64,000 bases of DNA from Oasisia sp. SBJ-2009 (GCA_964017155.1 OZ024856.1:47038847-47102846), one strand, 5' to 3'. Positions 1-13,655 are shown, counted from the first letter of the stretch. Notes: a model not told the origin generated them from the sequence alone. Numbers and translations are program-made.

Positions 1-855
<855 letters not shown>

Positions 856-1135
856 CGACTGGATATACATGAGTCAATTTAAACCAACCACACCTATTTG
901 TCAACAAACATATTGCCCGTGCAACATGCATGAATGCATGGTGCAATTTTCGATCCCTGTTAGTACATCACTATGCAGGCAAATCTCTGAGTTTAATGAG
1001 TGCCTATATTTATTAGATCACACCGGGTCAACTTGTCACGAGAATGGTCGATAATGTTGACTAATTGCGCTGACAAAAACACAGCAAATTTAATGACATT
1101 GTGTCACGACGATAATATAGATTGCTAGACTAGTA

Positions 1136-1570
1136 GAGTAGTAGCCGCAGGGCCTATTTTTGCCTGTCACCGCGTAGCAGTGCCTCGCGTCTGGCATACT
1201 TTAGTGCGCGTATAATTGATACAACACCCATGTGCCACGGGCTCACGACTTGACCCCTAAGTGGTCAGGGTGCGTCACGAATCCGTCGGGTCAGCGCCGC
1301 CGTTGTGACGTTTCCTGGTGGCGGATTTCGCCGACATAAACATCTTTTATTTGGCCGGGCGCGTTTCGTTTCGCCAATGAGGCGACGCGTCGACAATACA
1401 CCTGCCGTCACGTGACCGCCTCGCAAGACGCGGCGGCGGAAGAGGCGAGCCAACCTAACATGGAAGTCGGGTCGTAGGTACAGGAAGGTGAATTTCTCCG
1501 TTGTATCGTGGCGGCCCCGTCGAACACCCGGTCAGTGGACGGCGATTTCCGTCGGGACACAGCCGAAACC
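1136..1570 (+). promoter_or_regulatory. CpG-rich promoter/5' UTR region of first exon 1A
   Basis: A CpG- and GC-rich block stands out from AT-rich surroundings and ends at the ATG of exon 1A. It contains a perfect palindromic E-box GTCACGTGAC at 1407-1416, the core bound by USF/TFEB-type bHLH-Zip factors, 155 nt before the start codon. No TATA box is apparent, which fits a CpG-type promoter. The transcription start is not determinable from sequence. Promoter function is inferred from position and composition. Confidence 0.45.
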
Positions 1571-1735
1571 ATGGCCATGGACGCCGGTGCGGCGGTGAAA
1601 GTTAGCGGCAATATGACGTTCGCGATGCAGATAGGATTGGTCCGAGAAGCCGTCACAGTAACTGTCGAAGGCGGGGCAGGCGACCTGACAATGGCTACGT
1701 TGAAAGACATCGCATGTGCTTTTGTTGATAGAAAG
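1571..1735 (+). CDS. PRKD: PRKD first coding exon, version 1A
   Basis: The exon encodes 55 residues. The core reads MTFAMQIGLVREAVTV, then GDLTMATLKDIACAFVDRK, matching the start of the PKD N-terminal ubiquitin-like region, which mediates dimerisation in this family. The start ATG is chosen because it is the first in-frame ATG in a strong context (AAACCATGG); the open frame further upstream has only a GTG. The donor is AAG|gtacgt, phase 0, and joins directly to the phase-0 exon at 32239 to give VDRK-FPEHG, as in the family. The next exon is about 30 kb away. A homologous exon follows at 3143-3298, so this is probably one of two alternative first exons with its own promoter. Confidence 0.85.
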
Positions 1736-3059
1736 GTACGTCGACTGTTTTGTAAGGGAATAACGTGTCTGTCCCCGGCTGGCTGCTACGAGCTGACCGT
1801 TCAGTGACCAGCAGGCTGGCCTATTACTATGTGGGTCATTGCCACAATGACAATGGTACAAATAAGTTGGCGACTTCACCGGCCTGCGGCTGTGTGTGTG
1901 TGTTGTGACCGTGCGACCAATCTTGACAACTGACAACCGTCTAGTGTTACTCTGTGTTGAATGTGTTGTTCTCGTAGTCAGACAGTCAGATCTTCCGTAC
2001 TGTAGTGTAGGGGATTTGGGCGATGCTAGAGTAGTTAATCAACCCAGTTTCGGCTACGGTGTGGGTTCATGACAGGTTACTCGTACACTTAACACTATCA
2101 CAGTTAGCCTGTGCACAAGCGCACATAGACATAGTATATAGGGTCAAGTTTGACATAGACCATGTCCATGATTACCACAGGTGATTTAGAACTAGAAGGG
2201 ATCTGTCATATCATGCTGCAGATGTTAAGCATTACAGTATAACTCCTTCCCATATATCTGGATGACAGCATAAACATAAATTTGGCATTGATCTAATTTA
2301 CATGAAAGGGGGGCACACCTAGCTTCACCAACTGGGGTTTATTTCGCAATACCATGGCTCATATAATTATAGGTGCATCCGTGTACAGGCAGTTGCCAAT
2401 GTGAAACATCCATGAAATATTTACATCACTTTTTAGATTCTCCACTTTTATTTGCAGATATCAGTCGCTCTTGTAAAAATACTTGTGGATACGAGAGTAC
2501 AAAATGGGATTATAAAACAAGTCCAACAAGTTTGCCAGTATCAGGTCATGCAAATTAAAATATATATATATATATGTTAACTCCACACAAATTCCATACA
2601 TTCTCGTTACATCTTGTAACATAGGCATCACCCTGTGGTGCATCAGTTAAAATTATATATAAGGCAATAGTTACCAATGCAGCGTTGTGTATCGATATAT
2701 CATATCTCAAGCTGTGTAGAAATCTCCACCGTCTCCCCGGCCTTCCTCTAGATCATTTCCTTCCGTAGGGTTTTTCCAGGTGTTTCCTACTAGTATAATT
2801 GTCACAAGCATGGGTGACATTTGGCGTAGACCTTTCAATGGGGTAAGATGGCACGAGTGACAGAAAGGATCACCCTAGATTGAGTGACAACTGACGAGTG
2901 TTATTTAGGGGTTGATGGACACTGGGCTAACTACGTAGTCGTGTCTGGTGGGTGGAGTCAAACCGTGACTTGGGCACGATGTTGCAACATTTTCTGATTT
3001 CGGTAGCCCTTTGTTGGCCCGGCCGCTTATCAACTGCGAGGCTATGCTTCCGCGGGACA

Positions 3060-3142
3060 ATAGGGGTCACATGACCAGCATATTCGCGGGAGCAGTCGGG
3101 TTCCGGTCGCGTGGTAGGTGACATCTTCATGTTGGTCAGGTT
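3060..3142 (+). promoter_or_regulatory. Possible promoter segment of first exon 1B with E-box
   Basis: This short CpG-containing segment directly precedes the exon 1B start codon. GTCACATGAC at 3066-3075 differs by one base from the palindromic E-box upstream of exon 1A. The shared motif and the homologous exon make an independent promoter plausible, but there is no direct evidence of transcription initiation here. Confidence 0.3.
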
Positions 3143-3298
3143 ATGGCGGTATCGGGATGTTCGGAGGTGGTCAGCGCCAGCGTTGTGATGACGTTCGCCA
3201 TGCAGTTGGGGCTGGTGCGCGAGAATGTGACGGTGGAAGGCCGGGACGTTACAATGGGCACGCTGCGAGACATCGCATGGGCCTTTGTTGATAGGGTG
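3143..3298 (+). CDS. PRKD: PRKD first coding exon, version 1B
   Basis: The exon encodes 52 residues: MAVSGCSEVVSASVV, then MTFAMQLGLVRENVTVEGRD and VTMGTLRDIAWAFVDRV. It is clearly homologous to exon 1A but diverged, with a different N-terminal leader and a shorter loop. The donor GTG|gtatgt is phase 0; AGG|gtggta three bases earlier is a weaker option. Both would splice in phase to 32239. Because 1B begins with its own ATG and has no acceptor matching 1A, the two are best read as mutually exclusive first exons giving isoforms that differ only in the first half of the ubiquitin-like region. Confidence 0.8.
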
Positions 3299-4587
3299 GT
3301 ATGTAGGCAAGTTTCCATAGCAAATTATGTGAAAGTACATACACAGTTCAAGATCACAGAGGCAGTACACGTTTAGTACATGGATACTGGATTATGATGA
3401 GCACTTTGAATGGGCACTTTTTAACTAATTAGCAGTGTTCCTGAAAAATATATATGTGACTAACTATAAACACATGGCATGCTGTTATCTAGGGATCATT
3501 CATTATTCACAGATTGCACGAAGCACGTTATTTTGAAATGACAACGTGCCCAGAGTGCGCGATGACATTTGTCTGTACGTGGTGAATTTACTACTTGATA
3601 CCTGTACCATAAAACAAAACTGGACGTATCGGGGTAGTTTCTTTTACAGTGTGGTAAAATCTAAATAATGATTACTCCCTCACTAATGGAAGTTTCAGCA
3701 GGCTCCTACAACGAAGGCAACAGATGTACGTAAATAATTCTGTCATGGCCGCCTACTTTTACAATGTACTTACATGATTACATCACCTCCAATGTTTACC
3801 CGCACATGTATATGCAAGCACATACACACAAACACACACATAATTTTTTTTTAAATTATATATATTTGTGTATTTTTTCAACTCTGAATTTGTGAAACAA
3901 AAACAAATTCTGTGTGTGCACTATACAAGGGAGGGGACATTTTCCTGTTTAAATGTACACAACACAAGTTGATAGATGATCCCGTATAAGAAGCTGTAAT
4001 GTGATCTGTCAGTCGGCCTTATTAGAGGTCTAGCAAATGCATCTAGCATGAATCATATTGTACAGGATTGCATGGCTTGGCAATAGAGTGCTCAGTGAAA
4101 GGACTCGATAAAGACAGTATGTACAGTACTAGTCAACTTTGTTTTTATGGTAGCGGTAATACCTGAATCATTGGTGTTTGCTGGCAGGTACCAGGAAAAT
4201 TAATAATCTTCTAGGCGACACGGTCAGCACCTGTTCAGTTGTAACAGGATACTTTTTATGAGTTCTGTAGTGTTTATCTGTGAGTATATTGTTGGTTTCT
4301 TATTTATAACATGTCTGAGTGACTGTACCGATCCATAGATTCTATACATGTGCAGTGGTATCACACAATTTGCTCGCTTTGTTGTTAAAACCAAATGCTA
4401 CATACTATTATATAAATCAGTGCCACATCGACATGAATATAAATTTTAACAGTTACTCGTATGTACAATCCTATGAATGAGGTTTGTGATGCAGTTCAAG
4501 TTTACAAAATTATTAAAACTGATGGCATTGTGTTTATCAAATCATGTTCACATATCCTCTAAATGGTATATCCGTATGTTTTGGCAG

Positions 4588-4864
4588 CAAGGATTTATGC
4601 AGGACCAAATTTTTTTTATAATTATTGTCAGTCACACACGTATGTTTTGATGGACACATGGATATTAACTGTTAAAAGCCAGTTTACAAACTTAAAAATG
4701 TGACATTTACACTCACTTCTAAGGCATAACTGACAATATCTATGGTTTTGGAACACCTTTTTTTGTTCCATCATTTTTTTACCCGTCCACCCATTTTTTT
4801 TACCCGTCCATAACGGTTTTACCCGTCCAAATGATGGGTGGATGGGTTTCTGCATAAAGCTATG
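4588..4864 (+). mobile_element. hAT-like MITE, copy 1
   Basis: This member of a roughly 280-330 bp non-coding family has short terminal inverted repeats around CTTTATGCAG and inner runs of ccgtcca. It is flanked by TTTGGCAG/TTGGGCAG, a 7 of 8 match consistent with an old 8-bp target duplication. There is no coding capacity. Confidence 0.75.
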
Positions 4865-5042
4865 TTGGGCAGTGGTAATTCAAGTGTTTCAGCAGGACAA
4901 TTGATGCATGATACTAGCGTATTCTACCCTGTGATAGTATACAAGTTCTTTGATATTTGTGAACTAAAACAACTGAAAAACATTGAAATAACAGGCAGTT
5001 GAAATAACAGGCAGTTGAAATAACAGGCTGTACACCAGACAC

Positions 5043-5349
5043 CAGGACTTTATGCAGGATCAAATAATTATTGCCAGTCACATGTTTTGGTGGACACGTG
5101 GATGTTAACTGTTAAGCTAGTTTACAAACTTTCAAATTGTGCCTGATGACCTGAAATGGGCTACAAACACACATATGACACCATTTACACTCACTTTCAA
5201 GGCATAACTAACAATATCTATGGCTTTGGAAGACCTTTTTTTTTGCTCTTTCTTTTTTTGCCCATCCACAACCCATCCTCCATATTTCTACCCATCCATA
5301 TTCATTTTTACCTGTCCAAATGACGGGTCTCTAGTCAGATAAAGCTATA
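5043..5349 (+). mobile_element. hAT-like MITE, copy 2
   Basis: Same family as copy 1. It starts CAGGACTTTATGCAGG and ends ATAAAGCTATA. A perfect 8-bp target-site duplication CCAGACAC lies at 5035-5042 and 5350-5357. An 8-bp duplication with CA-type ends indicates mobilisation by a hAT transposase. Confidence 0.88.
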
Positions 5350-6169
5350 CCAGACACAAACGAGAGTGCTGTCTGCAGAAACGTTGGCCCTTTTCAGAGA
5401 TTGGTGTGATTTGTTGTTATGAATGCCTGATCGCATGTATTCACTGAACTGATGTAATGGCATTATCCAATTACATCAGCTGAGGAGACAGCCTGTGTAA
5501 CTGTAACCCAACGATTTGCACGCACTGGATCAGCTTTGTCAAATGCTTCTTCGATATATGTTGAATTGCTCTTGAAATTCACTAGTAAATCGGCCCTCGG
5601 ATGAAAGTTTCACAAACAAGATAAGTGGCTGCACGGTACGTGAGAACCATTCCTTTTTATGACTTTTTGGTATTTTTGTCATTTGATAGCTTTCCTGAAT
5701 GCTTAAAATTGAAGCATGGTACTGCAAGACTGGTATATAAAGATAACACATTTGGGTTTACTTCTTGTTAGTCACTTTCTCATGTTTGTTTACATGTGTT
5801 AAGCTGATCTCACCATTTGTAATGATCATCATCATAGGTTTTTTCAAGCCACGTATGGATATTATTTTCAATGAACTATTTGAGCAGCTGTTTAGCTGTT
5901 GTAATTGATTACGTCTGTTTTGTCATTAAGGTAATGTAAAAAAGTATGGCCTGAAAAAACTCAATTAAGCTGTTGTCAGTTGTCACATTATGAACATATT
6001 AGAACAGTTATGTACAAGTACAGATAACGTATCTCATTTGATCATAACAACACTAAATTGCTTAGTTAACTTACACAAGTGTCTCTCTTGGAGTGTGGAC
6101 AGATGTTGTGTAAGTTTATAAATTGTAATTTAACTTTGTATAATTGGACCCACCAATGGTGGCATAACC

Positions 6170-6660
6170 AGTGCAGTTTCCAGATGAGCCCCTTCGTTAC
6201 TCCACTGGTAAGTGGTTGATGTTACGTGAACCCGATACCCCGGTCACTCCCGATCAGTTCCCGGTCACTCCCGGTGTGCGAGAGATTTCACGTTAATAAC
6301 ACTTGTGCACGGGCAATTGTGAACAATGATGCGTTAGATTTGAAATGATGTATTGCCGAGCCGAAGTGGCGAGATAATGACCCGCCATCTCAGTCCCAGC
6401 TCGTTCAGCGGGGCTGCTAATCGCATGACAACAATTCGATCTGTCTGGCAGCCGAACCCACAGAAGAGTAACGTTGTTCCGACGTCGGACGGCAAATTAA
6501 ATTTCGGCCACTTGCGAGAAAATCACTGGGACGAGAGACGCGCGGCAGGCGCAAAAGTCCGCGGCTAAAAGGCCGACAAAAATTGGCGCATGCGTTCATA
6601 CCTCAGTGCAACGCGTTGGTGGTCAGTTTTCACCGCGATCTGATTGGGTTGTGATTCGAT
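6170..6660. other. CpG-rich block in intron 1, no gene recognised
   Basis: This stretch is rich in CpG and stands out from the AT-rich intron. It has repeated cccggtcactccc motifs at its left end. It could be an enhancer, an unannotated first exon or the trace of a transposon; the short ORFs show no domain. Confidence 0.35.
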
Positions 6661-6962
6661 TGTAAATGAGAAAATTAAATTGTTCCGTTCTGTAGTCGGC
6701 TGTCGGTCCTTGTGGGTCATGTCCGACCCGACGGTTTTGTGGTCAACTCCTTGGTCCAGCTGGATTCATAGCGGGGAATTCTCTTTGGGGTGTGTCTGTA
6801 TATGTTATCGGTTTATGGTCGGTATCAAACTGATTTTGGATGTTGCTGATTGTTTATTTGTTGTTGGGTGTGATCAGTTTATGGTTTACTTTTTGTAAGA
6901 TTCACTGAAGATGGAATCCTAAAAATTGTGTAGTCTCCAAATATTTTAGTATTCCTTCTCAG

Positions 6963-7293
6963 CATAGCTTTATCTAGAGACCCGTCCACCCGTCATTTGG
7001 ACGGGTAAAAACGAATATGGACGGGTAGAAATATGGAGGACGGGTTGTGGACGGGCAACAAAATTAAGGAGCAAAAAAAAAAGGTCTCCCAAAACCATAG
7101 ATATTGTTAGTTATGCCTTGAAAGTGAGTGTAAATGGTGTCATATGTGTGTTTGTAGCCCATTTCAGGTCATCAGGCACAATTTGAAAGTTTATAAACTA
7201 GCTTAACAGTTAACATCCACGTGTCCACCAAAACATGTGACTGGCAAACCAAAACATGTGACTGGCAATAATTTGATCCTGCATAAAGCCCTG
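6963..7293 (-). mobile_element. hAT-like MITE, copy 3 (inverted)
   Basis: Reverse-oriented member of the family, with a perfect 8-bp target-site duplication CTTCTCAG at 6955-6962 and 7294-7301. It contains a small internal duplication of accaaaacatgtgactggca. Confidence 0.88.
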
Positions 7294-7301
7294 CTTCTCA
7301 G

Positions 7302-10139
7302 ATAAAGTAAGGGCATTTCATCTGAATTATAAACTACCCGAAAAAAAGCATATATTCGTAAATGAAATAAATTTCGGTTTGACACTTTATGAAATATATT
7401 CATTTACATTTTGTACGTGTTTGAAAAATGTTCATGTAGTGGTCTCAAGATTGCAATATTTGGAGACTTGGAATGTCTGTCTCTATTTTGGGACAAATAA
7501 CTGACATAATACAATCAAAAGAACATCCTATGGTATGTATACATGTGTTAAATTTCACTTCTATTTTCTGAGCATGTCAATGAGCATTCGATTCTGAAGT
7601 CGATCGTTTTGAAAATGGCATATGTGTTGAGGGAATTGCCGACTAGCTTTCTTGTGAATTCAGCTGGAAAATAGTCATTAATCCAACTGAACGAGTTGAT
7701 TTCAGCACTATGGCTTAATTTCTTTTACTCCCACCACCAATCATGATTAATTTGGATGGAGAATGTTTTAGTTATGTGCACAGTTTCTTACATTAATTTG
7801 GGAGACCATGAGCAAGAGAGATTGGTTTATCAAGCCATGTTCCACACTAAATCTCCAGATGGCAGGGCAGCAGAAACCAGTGACCTTATGAAAAGGTCAT
7901 GTACTGTTTTTTTCATCTAAATGGATGATTCAATTTTGGCTGGTATTTTTGTTTGAGACTAAACCGCTTAATTTTTAAAATAATTCTTATGGTCATAGAA
8001 ATTCAAATACAGTTATTAGAGTTATATACTTAACTCTTAAAAAAACGTGTAGTGGAATGTCTCGAGTTGAGTAAGGCATACTATTACATGTCTGTGTATG
8101 GATCTGGTAATGCTAATATGACAGACACAAGGCACTGGTAGACAGTCATCTAGTTGTGTCATTTCTCTTACTTAATGACAGTTGGCGCAGTCATACTTTT
8201 ATCACTGGTAAAGCCACTGCGTTGAGGCAAATCAAAATTGTAATCGCAATGGATTATTTCCGCTGGAATTGGAATTGATTAATGAATGAACGATGACACA
8301 CACGTATCAGGAGATTGGGGAGCCGTGTGACAAGCATACTGTGTCACTGGCCAACGTGCAAAGCAAATTTTAACAGGACTTGTAGTGGCTTTGATAAACA
8401 TGAAAGCACCTGATGATAACGTAATTTGTTACAGTGCTCAGTGACTTACAAAGTTAAAATTGGCTCTGCAGTGTGAAACATGGCAATTTGATGATTATGC
8501 TAATGGGGGACAGTTTGGTATTATGACTTCAATAAAAGGCCAGTTTTAAATGGGATTTGGTTGTATGGAAGTGATTCGTATACAATTTACAAGTACGACC
8601 GAGAGAGGTCAACATTTGTATTCACTTGTAAAAAAAAATTGAGCAAAACAAATGATTTTGAGGAAAAGGCAATTTAAAATTTATTTTTAATTCACGCTGC
8701 ATATTAGCCGCGCTGGAAAACCTTTCTCATTTGATTATATTCATGAATGAGTTGTAACAGATTTAACAATGACAGCCACCACAGCATTAGGCAGGATTTA
8801 CATGGATTTGTGCCATAATGCTAGCTAAGCAGTTCAAGGCATTGTGTGAGCAGTCTCCAAAAAATTTCAAAAACACTAGTGTTTCCCCCCGAGTAAAATG
8901 ATAGGTGAGGTGGTAGGATGGAATGAGCGAGCACCGAAGGCACCATGCAATGCTATGGGTCCAGGGGCATGGCTCCCTGGAACGATTTAGAAAAAACTTT
9001 TAAATACTAAAATGGTGCTTTCTGAAGTGTGTTTTAACTTGCGCTTCGTGACATATAAAGAGGAAACAAATAAAACTACAAATTAGCGGCATGTAAATGT
9101 TTTTACAGCACTACTTGTAAATAACCAACAGTGGGCCAATCATTACTATTTGATTGAATAAAAACAATTACTTAGACATTTTTTCTTATGTCATCAATAT
9201 GTATGAGGTAACAATTTCGGAATATTTTCGATGAAGTGGCCTGCTTCGCTCGTCAAATATTAAGGAAACACTGGTTTAGTTTGCATGTGAAGAGTCGGAT
9301 TAGCAGTAACTTGAACGAATGTAAGACACGTCAGTATTGATTTTCTATCGGCAATGGTAACATGTGATTTTGAATTAGGATCATTCAGAAACACTCCACA
9401 GGGAGTGTGAAGTAATGCACTCTCCCTGTTGGCGGTGACGGTACACAAATTTTGTGATGTTGAAATTTGTTGTTTTGGTTAAATATAAACATATTTTCGT
9501 TTGTCTTCGCTGCTTGACTGCTTGTGGCAATCAGCATTGCTAGCCTATAAATCTGTGTAATGTTTTATCTTTTTGTCAGTTTACCTCTAAGAAAGTTGTT
9601 TTGTTTTCCTTATATTTTGACTGTATCTTATTTTGTTTTCCGAATATTTCAGCTGCATCTTGCTACATTCGATGATCGTTTATGATTTTTGTCAATTATG
9701 TGACATCTCCATCTTTTCTGATACATGTCTTTTGTCTATGATTATATCCACAGGCGCAGTTTGGGGGTATTTAGATACATTTCGATGATTGCTGTTGACG
9801 CGTGTGGCCCGGTGACCTTTCGACATATTTTGTATCGTCGCGCAAAATATGACAAGACAATTTGGTGAGGAGGAGGAACGAACTGCATTAGTACATTAAA
9901 TGTCCATTAGGCGGACAATGCGTAATGTAAGTGTATATTATGCATACACGGAGCCTCTCGGCCATCCTTGATGAATGTGTGTTCGAGACACACGTGTTGG
10001 GTAATTACCTGTCTGGGCGGCCATTGTTGTGGCCGCACATTATGGTGTGGTCGACTGGGACCGCCCATGGCTGGGACAGTCTGCAGTGATGCCACTCTGA
10101 CCGCCTGTTATCGCTGTCTCCTGCCGGCATTGTTATTGT
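7302..10139. other. Intron 1 stretch without recognised features
   Basis: AT-rich single-copy-looking DNA. The only change in texture is a moderately CpG-rich segment around 9770-10110. No ORF with a known domain. Confidence 0.6.
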
Positions 10140-10372
10140 CAATGTTGTCTGTTGTCGATGCTGTTGATTGTCGTTGATGTTGTTGATGCTGTTGGCTGTT
10201 GTTGGTGCTGTTGACTGTTGTTGACTGTTGTTGATGCTGTTGACTGTTGTTGATGCTGTTGATTGTTATTGATGCTGTTGGCTGTTATCGATGCTGTGAA
10301 TGTTGTTGATGCTGTTGACTGTTGTTGATGCTGTTGACTGCTGTTGACTGTTGTTGATGCTGTTGGCATTTG
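10140..10372 (+). repeat. Imperfect GTTGTTGATGCT minisatellite
   Basis: Short units based on ctgttgactgttgttgatg are repeated with variation. The minus strand reads as Gln/His/Ser/Thr-rich ORFs, which are artefacts. Confidence 0.85.
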
Positions 10373-11111
10373 TTGCCCGTCCTTTGGTCGGTGTCCTCCG
10401 ATTAGCTCATAATATTTGAATTCTTCGTGAGTTAATATTTTATTATGACATTTTGTTTAAATTGTATTTTATGGTTATGGCATACAAGCCTGTAAATTTG
10501 TCTTTCAAGCACAGATGGGTAACTACATGTATTGAACCCATTGTGCTGTTCCAATTAACGTTTTATTCTGTACTGGTATAAAAAATTAAATTGTTTTTTA
10601 TAAACTATATATTAAAAAACTAGTATTACTTGTTGCGGTCATTAAGAGAGCTGTTAGATAGGAGCTGGGGAACTCCCCTCCCCCTGATCTTGCTCAATCT
10701 CGGACGTCTTGTTGTTTTTAGTACAGTATCAAAAGTTTTTATCCACGTGACGGTGCTGTGTGTTCGAACAGCCCCAGCTCGGATGTATTAGCTGTGGTCA
10801 TAATATTAGTTGATATCTGTTTAAGAAATAGTGTACACATCTATTGAAAAGAGCTTTACATCAACTGTCTCCATGATTATATCTGCATTATTGTGGAGTT
10901 TTGTGCACGTTATTGCTTATCAATGGTATAATTATATACAGTAGATTCGTGTAGTTGTCTAAATGGCAGTACAGCTGTAATGGTTCCAATCCCATAGCCG
11001 CTTGCTCTGACTTTCTGAGCTGCTCCTGTGAGTGCTCTTCCTCCTTTTACAAGCAGCTCTGGCTCTATGAAGAGCACAGCTCCTGTCACTTGCTGTGTCT
11101 GTCTCTGTCAT

Positions 11112-12170
11112 GAGGTCCAGATAGACATGGATTGGTAGACATGTCAGTGCTCCGAGTGAGGTCCAGATAGACATGGATTGGTAGACATGTCAGTGCTCCG
11201 AGTGAGGTCCAGATAGACGTGGAGTGGTAGACATGTCAGTGCTCCGAGTGAGGTCCAGATAGACGTGGATTGGTAGACATGTCAGTGCTCCGAGTGAGGT
11301 CCAGATAGACATGGAGTGGTAGACATGTCAGTGCTCCGAGTGAGGTCCAGATAGACATGGAGTGGTAGACATGTCAGTGCACCGAGTGAGGTCCAGATAG
11401 ACATGGAGTGGTAGACATGTCAGTGCTCCGAGTGAGGTCCAGATAGACATGGAGTGGTAGACATGTCAGTGCTCCGAGTGAGGTCCAGATAGACATGGAG
11501 TGGTAGACATGTCAGTGCTCCGAGTGAGGTCCAGATAGACATAGATTGGTAGACATGTCAGTGCTCCGAGTGAGGTCCAGATAGACATGGATTGGTAGAC
11601 ATGTCAGTGCTCCGAGTGAGGTCCAGATAGACGTGGATTGGTAGACATGTCAGTGCTCCGAGTGAGGTCCAGATAGACATGGATTGGTAGACATGTCAGT
11701 GCTCCGAGTGAGGTCCAGATAGACATGGAGTGGTAGACATGTCAGTGCTCCGAGTGAGGTCCAGATAGACATGGAGTGGTAGACATGTCAGTGCTCCGAG
11801 TGAGGTCCAGATAGACATGGAGTGGTAGACATGTCAGTGCTCCGAGTGAGGTCCAGATAGACATAGATTGGTAGACATGTCAGTGCTCCGAGTGAGGTCC
11901 AGATAGACGTGGATTGGTAGACATGTCAGTGCTCCGAGTGAGGTCCAGATAGACATGGATTGGTAGACATGTCAGTGCTCCGAGTGAGGTCCAGATAGAC
12001 ATAGATTGGTAGACATGTCAGTGCTCCGAGTGAGGTCCAGATAGACATGGAGTGGTAGACATGTCAGTGCTCCGAGTGAGGTCCAGATAGACATGGATTG
12101 GTAGACATGTCAGTGCTCCGAGTGAGGTCCAGATAGACATGGATTGGTAGACATGTCAGTGCTCCGAGTC
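11112..12170 (+). repeat. 46-bp minisatellite, about 23 copies
   Basis: The unit is gaggtccagatagacatg, then gattggtagacatgtcag and tgctccgagt. Variants (atgg/gtgg/atag; att/agt) are interspersed. It lies inside PRKD intron 1 and does not touch an exon. Confidence 0.95.
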
Positions 12171-12381
12171 TGGTCTGTTATTGGATTGCCTTTGTTAAGA
12201 CATGAGAGTGAGGAAATCAATAGTGGAGATGTAGGGATAGTGACTTAGATGGGAGGTGACTCCCGCGGCATGCCACCAGACAATGTCTGTCCCTAGCCAG
12301 TGTCTCGAGATCATTGGGATGTCCACGTGGATCTATCCCTCTGTGGCTTATGTTTACATCAGGGTCATCACGTGATCATGG

Positions 12382-12700
12382 TTTTATCTAGAGACCTGTC
12401 TTTGGATGGGTGTCGTTGTGGATGGGTGTCGTTGTGGATGGGTGTCGTTGGGGATGGGTGTCGTTGCGGATGGGTGTCGTTGTGGATGGGTGTCGTTGTG
12501 GATGGGTGTCGTTGTGGATGGGTGTCGTTGTGGATGGGTGTCGTTGTGGATGGGTGTCGTTGTGGATGGGTGTCGTTGCGGATGGGTGTCGTTGCGGATG
12601 GGTGTCGTTGGGGATGGGTGTCATTGGGTGACATTTGTTTTGGATGTGTAAATGTAAATGAGTGGTTGATCGGGGGAGGAATTTGAGGAGTAAAAAGCGT
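12382..12700 (-). mobile_element. Relic of the hAT-like MITE with internal 16-bp minisatellite
   Basis: The left edge (ttttatctagagacctgtc) matches the inverted MITE terminus of copy 3 (ctttatctagagacccgtc). The MITE's internal gacgggt-type subrepeat is replaced by about 14 copies of a 16-bp unit, gatgggtgtcgttgtg, from about 12402 to 12630. Because 16 is not a multiple of three, all frames give the same peptide text, which explains the overlapping artefact ORFs. Confidence 0.6.
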
Positions 12701-12779
12701 TTTTCAGTTATGTTGTCAGGAAAGCTTTGAGAATGGGCATCATACTTGTGTGTGCTTGGATTATTATATATTTCTAGAT

Positions 12780-12911
12780 CTATATATATATATATATATA
12801 TATTATATGTGTGTATATATATATATATTATATGTGTGTATATATATATATTATATATATGCCATATATATATACGTGTATATACAAAATATATATACAT
12901 ATATATATTAC

Positions 12912-12942
<31 letters not shown>

Positions 12943-13008
12943 TATATAATTATTATACATTATATATTATATATATATTATATATATGATATATATATAT
13001 ATATGTCT
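12780..13008. repeat. AT-rich compound microsatellite
   Basis: Mixed (TA)n, TATATGTG and TTATA runs. Open frames here reflect low complexity. Confidence 0.9.
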
Positions 13009-13655
13009 AGGTTCTATAATAGTTTTTATGTAGGCAAGTGTTTTTTTTTTACTTGCAAAAAATATGATCCTTCAATCATGAAGGCTTGCACGGGATCATT
13101 CTGTCAGTCCCTAGCTGTGGCTGACATAGATATGTAGGCATCATGTTTAGTTAATACCTTCGAGGGTAATAACATATCATGTTCAATAATTCATCGGGGG
13201 AAAAGACAACGAGAGGTAGGAAATAATCGGCTTAATATATCATAGTTCATTGTTGATGGTGGTGGTGTTTAAACTGATCAGTAATGATTAATCTTATTGG
13301 GGGTGAGGAAAATCTGCGATTATTTAGACCCCTAAACCACCCCAAAACGGACTGCACTGGAAGTAGAAAGACGGCAGATTAACTGGCAGACTGTGCTGAA
13401 ATACTACCCCACTGTGTGGTCAGTGTCTGCAACATTCTCTACACTGGAAACTGATCCATGGGTATTTCATTTACTGACAGAAACACGCAGAATTGTGACT
13501 GTAAATTGCACATCGTGGTTCACATGTTGATCAACGTTTTCATTGACAAGAATACTGTGTGACGGATTTGTATAATAATGAAACTTTATTTCAAACGAGT
13601 TTAATTTAAATGAACTGGGTTTTGCTGGAAAAGCATTTTCAGCCGATTTTGCATG

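Noticed and set aside
11112..12630. CRISPR-like regular repeats
   Set aside because: These arrays have no unique spacers and the context is an animal genome; they are minisatellites.
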